From NCBI GenBank assembly GCA_031553535.1, contig JAVBLM010000024.1, forward strand, positions 1 through 64,000: a DNA stretch of 64,000 nt, given 5' to 3'. Positions 1-9,292 of the stretch are shown here, in pieces (position 1 is the first letter of the stretch; each line of letters begins with the position of its first letter). A program made the position numbers and the translations under genes. Below the pieces are notes generated by a model, which saw only the letters and a program-made list of their open reading frames with translations, had not been told where the DNA came from and made no database searches. Origin of the DNA: JAIROC01 sp031553535. Lineage in GTDB: Bacteria; Bacteroidota; Bacteroidia; Bacteroidales; WCHB1-69.

Positions 1-595
1 AATTTATTTTTCGGACTATTTGATATACAGATTGCAAGAATACTATTTTTCTCCTTCTTATTTCTCCTTCCATTTTCTTATTATCCTGAAAACTTTACCG
101 GTTTCGCAGGAAAAAGAAAATATTTTACTATTTGGGATAGATATTTTGGGGGAATCTGAAAACATTTTACCATTTAGTTTGGATATTTTCAGAAGATCCG
201 AAAGCAATAAACCATTCGGTTTGGGCATTTCGGAAGACCCGAAAGAAGCAAACCATTTGGTTTGGGCATTTCGGAAGACCCGAAAGAAGCAAACCATTTG
301 GTTTGGACGTTTCTGGAAGATCAGAAAGTAACAAACCATTTGTCTTGAACGTTTCTGGAAGACCAGAAAGTAACAAACCATTTGTCTTGAACGTTTCTGG
401 AAGACCAGAAAGTAACAAACCATTTGGTTTGGACGTTTCTGGAAGATCAGAAAGTAACAAACCATTTGGTTTGGACGCTTCGGGAAGACCAGAAAGCAGC
501 ATCTATGCGGATATCTGTGAGAGACACACGAAGGGGGATATTATCCGTACTTGAAAAAGTCTCAATTTATACCCCGAACTCACATTAATAAAAGT
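1..595 (-). repeat. 42-bp tandem hairpin array with conserved flanks (element copy 1)
   Basis: About nine units of roughly 42 bp lie between about 105 and 497. The start of the GGAAGA core recurs at 191, 232, 273, 315, 357, 399, 441 and 483, giving two 41-bp steps and then 42-bp steps. Each unit contains a stem such as TTTCTGG/CCAGAAA around a four-base loop, and many also hold AAACCA/TGGTTT. The 41-bp units use a shorter stem, TTTCGG/CCGAAA. Read on the minus strand, both the outer flank (1-100) and the inner flank (about 500-590) match the flanks of the array at 56690-57395. The frame shifts inside the array, so no single ORF spans it. The function is unknown. Confidence 0.85.
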
Positions 596-946
596 TACGC
601 AAGTTAAAAGAAGCTACACAAGTTACAGGTAACAATTGCAACAAACAGAAATAGATAAAAGATAAAGACGATAAGATAGATAAAGACGATTTTAGCAAAA
701 ATACAGAACGCAACAGAAGTAGTTAAAAGAGCCATGCACGGTTGTATATGACAAAGTACCGGCTTTGAAAATCCGGGTTAGTAATCTTGCCGCTATCGAC
801 ACGATAATGTTATCGTTAGTGACGCGATAGTGCTATATATAGCGGGTAACATTATAATGTTAGCGTGGGCAGGAGCAATGGCGCTTTGTGTTAATATAAG
901 TTCAGGATTTAAGCCGGATATGTCAACGTTAAACAAGTTAAATGCA
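596..946. other. Intergenic stretch with dispersed repeat and short palindromes
   Basis: No gene is visible here. At 594-640 there is a copy of a dispersed motif, AAGTTACGCAAGTTA, also seen near 6762 and, inverted, near 8430. At 655-700 there is a run of GATAAA-like words. At 802-861 three short palindromic sites are clustered (CGATAATGTTATCG, GCTATATATAGC, AACATTATAATGTT), the last two perfect. These could be protein-binding sites or worn repeats; the sequence alone does not decide. Confidence 0.5.
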
Positions 947-971
947 AAAGGGTGACATTACGCCACCCTTT
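947..971 (-). terminator. Probable rho-independent terminator of ilvE
   Basis: AAAGGGTG (947-954) pairs with CACCCTTT (964-971) around a 9-base loop. It lies about 20 bp beyond the ilvE stop codon and is followed on the minus strand by a short T-rich stretch. Confidence 0.6.
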
Positions 972-992
972 GCAAAGTATTCTTTACAAGAT

Positions 993-2012
993 TTATCCTA
1001 CTATGTCACACCATCCGAATGTATCCGGTTCTTCTCCGTATTGAATAGCTCTTAAACGGGTATACAATTTCTGGCTCCACGGGCCCGGATCAACTCCGTT
1101 TCCAAATTTATATACTTTACCCGTTTCCCTGTCATGAATTTCCCCGATAGGCGAAATAACCGCTGCTGTTCCGCAAGCACCGCCTTCTTCAAAAGTTCCC
1201 AACTCTTCTACAAGAACATCCCGTTCTTCTACCTTTAGCCCCATATCTGCTGCTAATGCGCGAAGACTCATATTCGTAATTGAAGGAAGTATCGAATGGG
1301 ATTTCGGTGTAATATAGGTGTTGTTTCTTATGCCGAAGAAATTCGCAGGGCCGGCCTCGTCAATTTTCGTTTTGGTTTTTGCATCCAAAAACAGACAGGA
1401 TGCAAACCCTTCCTGATGGGCACGTTCCCCCGGACGCAAACTTGCCGCATAATTTCCGCCTATTTTTATATGTCCTGTCCCAAGAGGTGCTGCCCGGTCG
1501 TAATCTCTTACTATTTGCATCTTAACAGGTTTAAATCCTTCTTTGAAATACGGGCCTACCGGCGTTACAAATACTACCAATAAATATTCATCGGCCGGTT
1601 TTACCCCAACGCGCGCGCCCGTTCCGATTAATAAAGGGCGAATGTACAACGACCCTCCCGTTCCATATGGAGGAATATATTTTTCATTCAATCGAATAGC
1701 TTCAAAGACTGCTTGTTTGAAGATATTATCCGGAACTTCCGCCATCATAATTGCTTCCGCTGAACTTCGTAACCGTTTAGCATTTTCGTTCCAACGAAAA
1801 ACACGCACCTTATTATCCTTGCCACGGAAAGCTTTTAATCCTTCAAAAGCTTCCTGTCCATAATGCAAGCAGGTTGCTGCCATATGGATGTTAATCTCTT
1901 CAGATGTGGATTTTTCTATCGGCCCCCATTGCCCATTCCTAAAGTAACAACGTACATTATAATCGGTTTTAATATAACCGAAAGATAATTCTTTCCAATT
2001 AATATCTGCCAT
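993..2012 (-). CDS. ilvE: Branched-chain amino acid aminotransferase
   Basis: This 339-residue protein has the class IV (fold type IV) PLP-dependent aminotransferase pattern of the larger branched-chain aminotransferases. The enzyme reversibly moves the amino group between leucine, isoleucine or valine and 2-oxoglutarate in the cytoplasm, the last step of branched-chain amino acid synthesis. The PLP lysine is most likely K183 in the GHIKIGGNYAASL stretch. Other family signatures are YIRPLLIGTG and, near the C-terminus, EEGGACGTAAVISPIG. The length is normal for the family. The start gives the usual short N-terminus, and a -7 type box lies about 55 bp upstream. The gene stands alone and is divergent from the subtilase gene. 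Confidence 0.93.
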   Translation of the reverse strand: MADINWKELSFGYIKTDYNVRCYFRNGQWGPIEKSTSEEINIHMAATCLHYGQEAFEGLKAFRGKDNKVRVFRWNENAKRLRSSAEAIMMAEVPDNIFKQAVFEAIRLNEKYIPPYGTGGSLYIRPLLIGTGARVGVKPADEYLLVVFVTPVGPYFKEGFKPVKMQIVRDYDRAAPLGTGHIKIGGNYAASLRPGERAHQEGFASCLFLDAKTKTKIDEAGPANFFGIRNNTYITPKSHSILPSITNMSLRALAADMGLKVEERDVLVEELGTFEEGGACGTAAVISPIGEIHDRETGKVYKFGNGVDPGPWSQKLYTRLRAIQYGEEPDTFGWCDIVG

Positions 2013-2064
2013 ATTATTAAATTTTATATTTGTATATTATTATTTGCAACCCATTATTGTTTTG

Positions 2065-2072
2065 CAAAAATA
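2065..2072 (-). promoter_or_regulatory. Candidate -7 promoter box of ilvE
   Basis: Read on the minus strand this is TATTTTTG, matching the Bacteroidota consensus TAnnTTTG. A CAAA on the plus strand at 2095 (TTTG on the minus strand) is a possible -33 element about 22 bp away. Confidence 0.45.
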
Positions 2073-2244
2073 AGTATATTTTTCCCAATCCGGGCAAAAA
2101 ACGCTATATATTTTTTATTTAAAAAAAGCGATTTGATTTACAAACAATTATATTGCATTGGTTGTTATTTTTAGTGCCATTATATAACAACAGGAATTTT
2201 TTTTCGTTAATTGTTTAATTTATATTCAAATACCAAAAAATGTA

Positions 2245-4965
2245 ATGAAAAACTTTTCTACAATTATTCTAATATGTTTATGTTCTTTCAGTTTTGCACA
2301 AAGTAATTACTTTCCTTCCTCCGAAGATTTTCAGGATGGGGTTATTTTCTTCAGATTATCCGATCAATACGACATCAGCCATATTCCTTTAACCGCAGAT
2401 TTCAGTGTTGATCCTACCCTATTACCTGAATTGACAAGCATTTTCGAAAATTATGGAATAATAAATCTTTCACGTCCGTTAATTGCGTTCAATCATCCTG
2501 TATTACTGCGTATCTTTAAAATCGAATTTTCGAGAATAATGGATATCGAAATGCTCATTTATGAATTAGAATCAAAGGAAGATATCATAAAATACGCAGA
2601 AAAAAACCCAATCATGAAACCCCTTTACAACCCGAATGACCCTTATTACGGAATTGTAGATAATGGTAATTTTAAATGGCATCTGGATAAAATATATGCA
2701 GATGGGGCATGGAGTATTCAACAGGGAAATCCTAATATCAAAGTGGCGATAGTGGATAACTATGTATGGGGAGAGCATCCGGACTTGGGAATAACAAGCT
2801 CTAATCAATACAATGCCTATACTACTACCGTAGGAAATTCATCCCCCAACTATAGCCAAGTTCCCGACTCAACATCTTATGCACATTCTCATGGAACACA
2901 TGCCGCCGGTCTCGTCGGAGCAATAAATAATAACAATACCGGCATTGCTTCTATCGGCAGTGGGGTTACCCTAATGGGCATACGTGCTGCTAATAATAAT
3001 GGAACATTATGGTATACCCGCGAGGGAGTAAGTTGGGCGGTCAAAAATGGAGCGAAGGTGATAAATATGTCTTACGGATCGACATCTTCTTATTCTCAAA
3101 CAGATGCTGATACATATCAGGCATATGCCGACTCCGGTGTTGTATTAGTAGCTTCCGCAGGAAACACGGGAAATGAAGGAAATCCAACCAGCTATCCCGC
3201 AGGCTATCCCAGCGTGATAAGCGTAGCAAGTATTGACGGTGATGGAAAATTATCGTACTTTTCACAATACGGGTCAACCAATGCCGATATTGCTGCTCCG
3301 GGAGGATTCATCAACAGTTCGCGTTCCTATCCCAATATATTAAGCTCAACATTCTGTGAATCATATTTGTTACCAGCCTCTTATCCTTCTCTTTCGGGCA
3401 CATATTACGACGGCATGCAAGGAACATCTATGTCGTCTCCCATGGTTGCAGGCTTATGCGGATTGTTACTTTCCTTCGATTCGACATTGACACCTTCGCA
3501 AATAAAATCGTTATTACAAGAAACAGCATCTCCGCTAAACCCGGAATCCCCCACTGATATCGGAGGCAACGGATACGTTAATGCTTTTGCCGCATTGATG
3601 TCACTAAATGCAGGTATTCCCATATTTAAAGTATCTCCGGGTGCGCTGAATTGCCCCTATGAGGAACACACCGACAGTCTTTTAATAATTTCAAATTCCA
3701 ACTGGACAATCAGCGACCCTCCCACATGGATGAGCACTACTATTAAAGACTATTACGAAACCTCAAAACGCCTGATTGTTCATGTAGATAAAAATTTCTC
3801 AATCAGCCCACGTTCTCACGAGTTGACTGTTTATTCCGCAGACCTGGACAGCACCATCACTATAACAATTTCTCAACCTGCCTATCCCAGAACCCTCCTG
3901 ATAAACAGGGATACAATCCGTATCAACCGTGAACAAAACAGTATATCTACGCTTACTATTACCAGTAACATCCACTGGTCAATAACCGGATCTGAACCCG
4001 GATGGCTCTCGATCAACAATACGTCAGGAGACACGAGTGCAATGGTTACGTTTACAGCGAATACAACCAATACAACAGGTGCTAATTTGTCTTCTTCCTT
4101 CGTTCTGTCCGGCAATGGCGTTCCGGATACCAATCTGACCGTTATTCAAGTTTTCGAAGATTTGTTTTTCTCTACCAATAAGGAAACCGTTACCTTAACG
4201 AGTTCAAACCGGGCCAGGGATACATTATGGATTACTTCCAATACCGATTGGATGATCAGCGGTTATGATACCAGCCTGGTAACGATAACTCCAACATCAG
4301 GATATGGAAATGGATTTGTGGTTATCGCAGCCAAAACAACAAATTCCGGTTATGTTTCTCTTACAACAAATGCCATATTTTATCTGAATGGACTTCCTGA
4401 AACACCCATATCTATTTCTCAAAAAGCCAGTGATTTCTTAGTATTGCCTGAAACATCATTCACGTTGGGCGCAGAAGAAGGCTCAACGGTATCTGTGCCT
4501 GTTTATTCAAATGTTTCGTGGACAGTACTATCTAATAGTGTTCCCTGGGTAACCCCCAATATTTCCAGTGGACAGGACAGTATGGATATTATTTTTACGG
4601 CAATGGAAACAAATTCAGGCACAAATACTCGAAGTACAAACTTTAATATTAGAGCAACTTTTGCTCTGCGAGCAATAACCATTACACAGGAATTTTCAAA
4701 CTCTATTCCTAATAATGAAACAGAGGCACAATTGATACGGGTTTATCCTAACCCGACTCCAGACTATATAACCATCCAAGCCGGAAATAATATAATGAAG
4801 GAAATTCAATTAATGGAGGTCCAAGGACGTATCATTCAAACTATTTCTTCTATCGGACAGACACAAAATGTTATAGACATGTCGGGTTTGTCTGCCGGAA
4901 TCTATTTCTTGCAAATAACATTAAGTAACGACACCATCGTAACAAAGAAAATAATAAAACAATAA
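2245..4965 (+). CDS. Secreted subtilisin-family (S8) protease with BACON repeats and T9SS type A tail
   Basis: This 906-residue exported serine protease begins with a Sec signal peptide ending near FAQS. A propeptide-like region (about 20-140) precedes the S8 catalytic domain (about 150-455). The catalytic triad is visible: D171 in VAIVDNYV, H216 in HSHGTHAAG and S395 in GTSMSSPMVAG, with an oxyanion-hole SAGN. Residues about 460-825 contain four roughly 90-residue BACON-like beta-sandwiches (LxIxSNxxWxI pattern). The last 75 residues are a T9SS type A sorting domain, from VYPNPTPDY to TKKIIKQ. The protein should therefore cross the outer membrane through T9SS and be attached to the cell surface or released. 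It ends 15 bp before the S41 protease gene, so the two are probably co-transcribed. The substrate is unknown. Confidence 0.9.
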   Translation: MKNFSTIILICLCSFSFAQSNYFPSSEDFQDGVIFFRLSDQYDISHIPLTADFSVDPTLLPELTSIFENYGIINLSRPLIAFNHPVLLRIFKIEFSRIMDIEMLIYELESKEDIIKYAEKNPIMKPLYNPNDPYYGIVDNGNFKWHLDKIYADGAWSIQQGNPNIKVAIVDNYVWGEHPDLGITSSNQYNAYTTTVGNSSPNYSQVPDSTSYAHSHGTHAAGLVGAINNNNTGIASIGSGVTLMGIRAANNNGTLWYTREGVSWAVKNGAKVINMSYGSTSSYSQTDADTYQAYADSGVVLVASAGNTGNEGNPTSYPAGYPSVISVASIDGDGKLSYFSQYGSTNADIAAPGGFINSSRSYPNILSSTFCESYLLPASYPSLSGTYYDGMQGTSMSSPMVAGLCGLLLSFDSTLTPSQIKSLLQETASPLNPESPTDIGGNGYVNAFAALMSLNAGIPIFKVSPGALNCPYEEHTDSLLIISNSNWTISDPPTWMSTTIKDYYETSKRLIVHVDKNFSISPRSHELTVYSADLDSTITITISQPAYPRTLLINRDTIRINREQNSISTLTITSNIHWSITGSEPGWLSINNTSGDTSAMVTFTANTTNTTGANLSSSFVLSGNGVPDTNLTVIQVFEDLFFSTNKETVTLTSSNRARDTLWITSNTDWMISGYDTSLVTITPTSGYGNGFVVIAAKTTNSGYVSLTTNAIFYLNGLPETPISISQKASDFLVLPETSFTLGAEEGSTVSVPVYSNVSWTVLSNSVPWVTPNISSGQDSMDIIFTAMETNSGTNTRSTNFNIRATFALRAITITQEFSNSIPNNETEAQLIRVYPNPTPDYITIQAGNNIMKEIQLMEVQGRIIQTISSIGQTQNVIDMSGLSAGIYFLQITLSNDTIVTKKIIKQ

Positions 4966-4980
4966 ATTAATTATCAAAAA

Positions 4981-6759
4981 ATGAATAAAGTTAAAAAAAA
5001 CATACTTGTTTTTTTCATTGGATTATTACTGTTTAATATAAATATTTACAGCGCAACAGCTCAAAAAAACACAGATGATTATAATTTGCAATCACAAAAA
5101 ATGAGCCGGTTGCTTCAATTAATACGTTATATGTATGTCGATGCCGTAGATTTTGATAAAATTGTAGAAAAAGGAACCATCGAAATATTAAAAGAGTTAG
5201 ATCCGCATTCAACTTATATTCCCAAGCAAGAAGTAACAAAAACCAACGAACCGTTACAAGGAAATTTTGAAGGTATTGGTGTTTCCTTCCAGATTATAAA
5301 AGATACGATTGTGGTAATTCAGCCCATAAAAGGCGGCCCCTCAGAACAAGTTGGTATAATTGCCGGAGATAAAATAATACAAATAGATGACAGCCTCGCA
5401 ACCGGAAAAACAGCAACAAATGCATGGGTATACAGCAAGCTGCGTGGAAAAAAAGGAACGAAAGTAGTTGTAAAAATAAAAAGAGGGAACAATCCCGAAC
5501 TGATGACTTTCACTATTATCCGGGACAAGATACCTATCCATAGTATTGAAGCCTATTTTATGATTGATAAGGAAACAGGTTATTTAAAGCTCGAACGTTT
5601 CTCCCAAACTACCATGGATGAGTTTGTAGAGGCAATGACAGAGTTAAAAAATGAAGGTATGAAAAACCTGATCCTGGATCTTAGAGGAAATACAGGAGGG
5701 TTTTTAAATACCGCTGTAGAATTAGCTAATGAATTCCTGCCAAAGGACAGGCTGGTGGTATACACACAGAATAATCAGAATGGGAATAAACAAACTTACA
5801 ATACTCAGAAAAACGGTGTTCTCGAAAAAGGAAAGTTGGTTATACTGATTGATGAATACTCTGCTTCAGCAAGCGAAATCGTCTCCGGTGCAATACAGGA
5901 CTGGGACAGAGGAATTATTGTAGGAAGACGTTCCTTTGGAAAGGGGTTGGTACAAATTCCTACTATGCTTCCGGATAGCTCAGTTATTAGATTAACTACA
6001 TCCCGTTATTACATTCCAAGTGGTCGTTATATCCAAAAACCATACGAAGGAGTTGAAGACTATAGCCGTGATCTTATCAAAAGATATAATACAGGGGAAC
6101 TTACTCATGCCGATAGCATACACTTCCCTGACTCTCTTAAATATTATACGGCAGGAAACCGGATTGTTTATGGCGGTGGCGGAATAATGCCTGATATATT
6201 TGTTCCTATGGATACCATTAAAGTCTCTGATTATTACTGGAAACTATTCCGTAATAATATTTTCAATCAATTTGTTCTTTCATATCTTTCGCAGGAGAGG
6301 AATAATATACTCAAACAGTATCCTACCTTTGATTCCTTCAACAATAATTTTAAAGTTGATCAAAAGATCTTGAATGAGTTTTACGATTTCGCAAAAAAAG
6401 AGAATGTCACCGATTCTCTTACCTTTGACTTTAAGTCTTATCTGAATGGATTCATCTCTTCGAATCAAGATACATTGAACAAAATCTTTATCTCACCGGA
6501 AAAAGTAGAAAACAGCAATGAGTTCCAACAAATGTTGACAAAATACATCGATAGTGAGATAGAAAAAAGAGAAAAGACCAATCAGAATTTCGATACAAAT
6601 GCTCAAATCGAAAGACAATTGAAAACATTAATCGCACGGAATCTATACGATCCAAATAAATCGACAAAGATTTGGCTAACGATGGACGAAACCTACAAGC
6701 GTGCCCTTGAAATAATAAATGATAATAATCTATTTAAGAAGTTAAAGATCACTTATTAA
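4981..6759 (+). CDS. C-terminal processing peptidase (S41 family, PDZ-containing)
   Basis: This 592-residue exported protease has a signal peptide (about 1-27), an N-terminal helical region, a PDZ domain (about 85-170) and the S41 catalytic core. The catalytic Ser/Lys dyad is visible: S296 within SASASE and K321 within SFGKG, 25 residues apart as in Tsp/CtpA. After the core comes a long C-terminal region (about 400-592) rich in charge and Asn, typical of the larger Bacteroidota members. The family trims or degrades proteins from their C-termini in the periplasm. The gene starts 15 bp after the subtilase gene. Whether it acts on T9SS cargo is unknown. Confidence 0.9.
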   Translation: MNKVKKNILVFFIGLLLFNINIYSATAQKNTDDYNLQSQKMSRLLQLIRYMYVDAVDFDKIVEKGTIEILKELDPHSTYIPKQEVTKTNEPLQGNFEGIGVSFQIIKDTIVVIQPIKGGPSEQVGIIAGDKIIQIDDSLATGKTATNAWVYSKLRGKKGTKVVVKIKRGNNPELMTFTIIRDKIPIHSIEAYFMIDKETGYLKLERFSQTTMDEFVEAMTELKNEGMKNLILDLRGNTGGFLNTAVELANEFLPKDRLVVYTQNNQNGNKQTYNTQKNGVLEKGKLVILIDEYSASASEIVSGAIQDWDRGIIVGRRSFGKGLVQIPTMLPDSSVIRLTTSRYYIPSGRYIQKPYEGVEDYSRDLIKRYNTGELTHADSIHFPDSLKYYTAGNRIVYGGGGIMPDIFVPMDTIKVSDYYWKLFRNNIFNQFVLSYLSQERNNILKQYPTFDSFNNNFKVDQKILNEFYDFAKKENVTDSLTFDFKSYLNGFISSNQDTLNKIFISPEKVENSNEFQQMLTKYIDSEIEKREKTNQNFDTNAQIERQLKTLIARNLYDPNKSTKIWLTMDETYKRALEIINDNNLFKKLKITY

Positions 6760-6800
6760 TAGAAGTTACGCAAGTTACAGGAAGTTATAGAAGTTACCAT
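6760..6800. repeat. Dispersed AAGTTACGCAAGTTA repeat, copy 2
   Basis: AGAAGTTACGCAAGTTACAG followed by GAAGTTATAGAAGTTACC lies just after the S41 stop codon. The same words occur at 594-640 and, inverted, at 8403-8450. A short remnant of the TTCGTGCC / GCAATGA repeat family seen at 11.9 kb follows near 6840. Confidence 0.6.
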
Positions 6801-6922
6801 TCACTAATAGTTTCGTATCATTTCCTGTTTGTAAGATTGCTTCGTGCCTTGCAATGATGCCATTTTATTTATTCAGTACATTATTAATTGTTAATTATAT
6901 ATTCCTTTTTGCTTTTTTTGAC

Positions 6923-6930
6923 TACTTTTG
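6923..6930 (+). promoter_or_regulatory. Candidate -7 promoter box of the SAM hydrolase gene
   Basis: TACTTTTG matches the Bacteroidota TAnnTTTG -7 consensus, 22 bp before the start codon. No convincing -33 box was found at the usual distance. Confidence 0.45.
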
Positions 6931-6952
6931 CATCCAAGAATAGTTAAAAAGA

Positions 6953-7843
6953 ATGATCAACAATATAATAACATTAACAACCGATTGGGGATACTCCGAC
7001 AATTATACCGCGATATTTAAAGCTCATTTATATCGTGAAAAGCCGGATATAAAGATTGTTGATATCACACATGACGTAAAGAAAAATGCAATTACGGATG
7101 CTGCTTTTTTAGTGAAGACAGCATATCATCACTTCCCTAAGAACAGTATTCACATTATTGATGTAAACTTCCTGGCATTTTATAATGAAAATCAATATCG
7201 CAAAGCATTAAAGACCGAAAAGAGCGTTGAATCTTTAAACTTCACACATTATCTTGCTTTCTGTTATGACGGGCATTATTTCCTGTGCGAAAACAACGGC
7301 ATTATTTCCCTGTTATGCGACACTGATAAAATCACAGAAATAGTAAAAATCCCCCCTGATGATTTGCAGGCAGACTTTCATTCGTTTAAAGCTATTGCTT
7401 ATTGGGTAAAGGCCGCTACGAGGTTGGCCAAAGGAGACAACTTGCATGCTATTGGTGAGAAATATAATACAGAGCATATTGAATTACTGAAAGCTCCAAC
7501 AGCATTTACTCCTCACGGGCAACAGGATAGAATTGTCTTTTGCAGTCAACACATAGATAGTTATGGGAATATCATTACTAATCTGCACAAAGATTTTTTT
7601 GATAAGGTTGCCGACGGACGGACTACCTTCGATTTTTACTGCACACAAACAGGCCTCAAAAAGAAGCGCCGGATATCCAGGGAGTATAATGATAAAGCCG
7701 ACGACCAGTTAATCTTATTATTCGGTCATAGCCAATACCTGGAAATATCCGCAAGATACGCCCCTTTCGCCAAAATACTCCGGGCAGAATCTTTAACCTT
7801 AGAATTTACAATAACCTTTTCTCCGAAAAACGAAGAACAATGA
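6953..7843 (+). CDS. SAM hydrolase (S-adenosyl-L-methionine hydroxide adenosyltransferase, DUF62 family)
   Basis: The 296-residue protein starts with ITLTTDWGYSDNY and continues with IVDITHDV, the signatures of the fluorinase/chlorinase-like DUF62 family. The family's non-halogenating members use water or hydroxide to split SAM into adenosine and L-methionine. The N-terminal nucleophile-site domain (about 1-175) is followed by a C-terminal beta-barrel (about 190-290), at normal length. It overlaps the next gene by four bases (ATGA), so the two are translationally coupled. The protein is probably cytoplasmic, as no signal peptide is seen. The physiological role of the family remains poorly defined. 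Confidence 0.88.
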   Translation: MINNIITLTTDWGYSDNYTAIFKAHLYREKPDIKIVDITHDVKKNAITDAAFLVKTAYHHFPKNSIHIIDVNFLAFYNENQYRKALKTEKSVESLNFTHYLAFCYDGHYFLCENNGIISLLCDTDKITEIVKIPPDDLQADFHSFKAIAYWVKAATRLAKGDNLHAIGEKYNTEHIELLKAPTAFTPHGQQDRIVFCSQHIDSYGNIITNLHKDFFDKVADGRTTFDFYCTQTGLKKKRRISREYNDKADDQLILLFGHSQYLEISARYAPFAKILRAESLTLEFTITFSPKNEEQ

Positions 7844-8301
7844 AAATATTAATGATATGCTTAGGGAACATTTGTAGATCTCCTATGGCAGAAGGAATAT
7901 TACAACATAAATTACAAGAATATAATCTTGAAGATACCGTCCATGTGGATTCTTGTGGATTTGAATCCTACCACTTTGGGGAACCTCCTTACCACATGGC
8001 TATTCAAACGGCAAAGAAACATGGAATTGATATAGCCGGTCAACGTCAACGGTTATTTTCAACGGAAGACTTTGATCTTTTCGATAAGATTTATGTAATG
8101 GACAGCGGCAATTATCAAAGTGTTAAAAGAATGGCAAGAAATGCTGAAGACATGGAGAAAGTGGACTATCTTCTCAATGTTGTTCATCCGGGTAAGAACC
8201 AACATGTCCCTGATCCCTGGGGCGGAACAGAAAAAGACTTTGAATATGCTTTCCAGCTTATTGATGCAGCATGTAATCTTATAGTTGAAAGGATAAAATG
8301 A
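7840..8301 (+). CDS. Low-molecular-weight protein-tyrosine phosphatase
   Basis: This 153-residue cytoplasmic enzyme carries the P-loop CLGNICRS at residues 7-14, with nucleophile C7 and phosphate-binding R13. The general acid is D125 in the DPWGG motif. These match the low-molecular-weight phosphotyrosine phosphatase family, which hydrolyses phosphotyrosine through a cysteinyl-phosphate intermediate. Its start overlaps the SAM hydrolase stop by four bases. No tyrosine kinase or capsule gene is present nearby, so the substrate cannot be inferred from context. Confidence 0.93.
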   Translation: MKILMICLGNICRSPMAEGILQHKLQEYNLEDTVHVDSCGFESYHFGEPPYHMAIQTAKKHGIDIAGQRQRLFSTEDFDLFDKIYVMDSGNYQSVKRMARNAEDMEKVDYLLNVVHPGKNQHVPDPWGGTEKDFEYAFQLIDAACNLIVERIK

Positions 8302-8459
8302 TTAGCGGGTTACAACAGTTGTATGAAGGTACGGAGAATGCAACAAGCAAAATGCGGAAAGGATAAAGCAGATAAAAGGGATAATCAACTCAACAGTTAA
8401 ATAACTAAATTATAACTTCCCGTAACTTCATTTAACTTGCGTAACTTCTGTATTAATTA
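8302..8459. repeat. Intergenic stretch with dispersed repeat copy 3 (inverted)
   Basis: The stretch at about 8403-8445 contains TAACTTCCCGTAACTTC and TTAACTTGCGTAACTTC, the reverse complement of the motif at 594 and 6762. Before it is a run of GATAAA-like words resembling 655-700. The flanking genes are convergent and no clear terminator was found. Confidence 0.5.
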
Positions 8460-8915
8460 TTAATTGTTACTTGTATTATCTCGTTTTTCTTTAAAGAAAG
8501 TACTTAACAACTGTGCGCATTCTTTTTCCAAAACCCCTCCTACCCACTGAGTCTTTGGATGCAGGAGTTGTTTCTTGTCAACTTTGTTATTATGTTTTTG
8601 ATCGGCAGCTCCATATACAATTTTATGGATATGTGTCCAGTAGGAGGCCCCGATGCACATAAAGCAAGGTTCTAATGTTACATAGAGAATGCAATCCGTT
8701 AAATATTTAGCCCCCAAATATTCGGAAGCCGCAGTAAATGCCTGCATCTCCGCATGCGCCGTTACATCATTAAGTGTCTCCGTCATATTATGAGCACGTG
8801 CAATTACCAGGTCATTACTCACGATAACACAGCCAATAGGGATCTCCCCTTTCTCGTATGCTTTTTCGGCTTCATTCAAAGCCAGCCGCATGAAATATTC
8901 ATCATTTAATAGCAT
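8460..8915 (-). CDS. tadA: tRNA-specific adenosine deaminase (nucleoside deaminase family)
   Basis: This 151-residue zinc deaminase has the cytidine/deoxycytidylate deaminase fold. The zinc ligands are visible as H54 (in AHAEMQAF, with catalytic E56) and C84/C87 (in EPCFMCIGA). The sequence matches TadA, which deaminates A34 to inosine in the anticodon of tRNA-Arg(ACG). A guanine deaminase or related nucleoside deaminase of the same fold is the main alternative. It is single-gene and convergent with the phosphatase gene. Start and length are as expected for TadA. Confidence 0.82.
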   Translation of the reverse strand: MLLNDEYFMRLALNEAEKAYEKGEIPIGCVIVSNDLVIARAHNMTETLNDVTAHAEMQAFTAASEYLGAKYLTDCILYVTLEPCFMCIGASYWTHIHKIVYGAADQKHNNKVDKKQLLHPKTQWVGGVLEKECAQLLSTFFKEKRDNTSNN

Positions 8916-9038
8916 CTTCAGATATTAATTTTGTTTATATATACTTGATAAAAGAAAACGTCTGTATCACTTCATCCCTACCAATGAAGTACTTCCGTCA
9001 CTGCTGTAGAAGTTAATTAATTCGTTAGTTAAAAGCGT

Positions 9039-9234
9039 ATTCCCCCTTTGAAGGGGGTGTAGGGGGATGTCCTCTCTTCCGGTTTACTTGCATTCCCCCT
9101 TACTCCCCGTTATTCGAGCAAGCTTTCATATTTTGAGCTTCGCCTCAGGTCGAAGTCCCTCTGTTTGTTCACTACACCATCCATAACTGAATATGCTTCC
9201 CAACATCCCCCTACGCCCCCTTCAAAGGGGGAAT
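9039..9234. repeat. Inverted-repeat element with 32-bp ends (MITE-like)
   Basis: The 32-bp arm at 9039-9070 (starting ATTCCCCCTTTGAAGGGGG) is repeated inverted at 9203-9234 with one mismatch. Each arm is itself foldable through CCCCCTT/AAGGGGG. The 132 bp between contain more fragments of dispersed repeats but no ORF. It resembles a small non-coding mobile element; no target duplication was established. Confidence 0.65.
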
Positions 9235-9292
9235 ATGCTCTTCTGTCAGTTTATTGCCTCCTCGACTTTTTAACATCTTTTCTATTTAAATG

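Noticed and set aside
58..502. Overlapping ORFs of 83 to 135 codons in the first array
   Set aside because: Several frames on both strands stay open because of the repeat. The frame shifts at the 41-bp units and none is a consistent gene.
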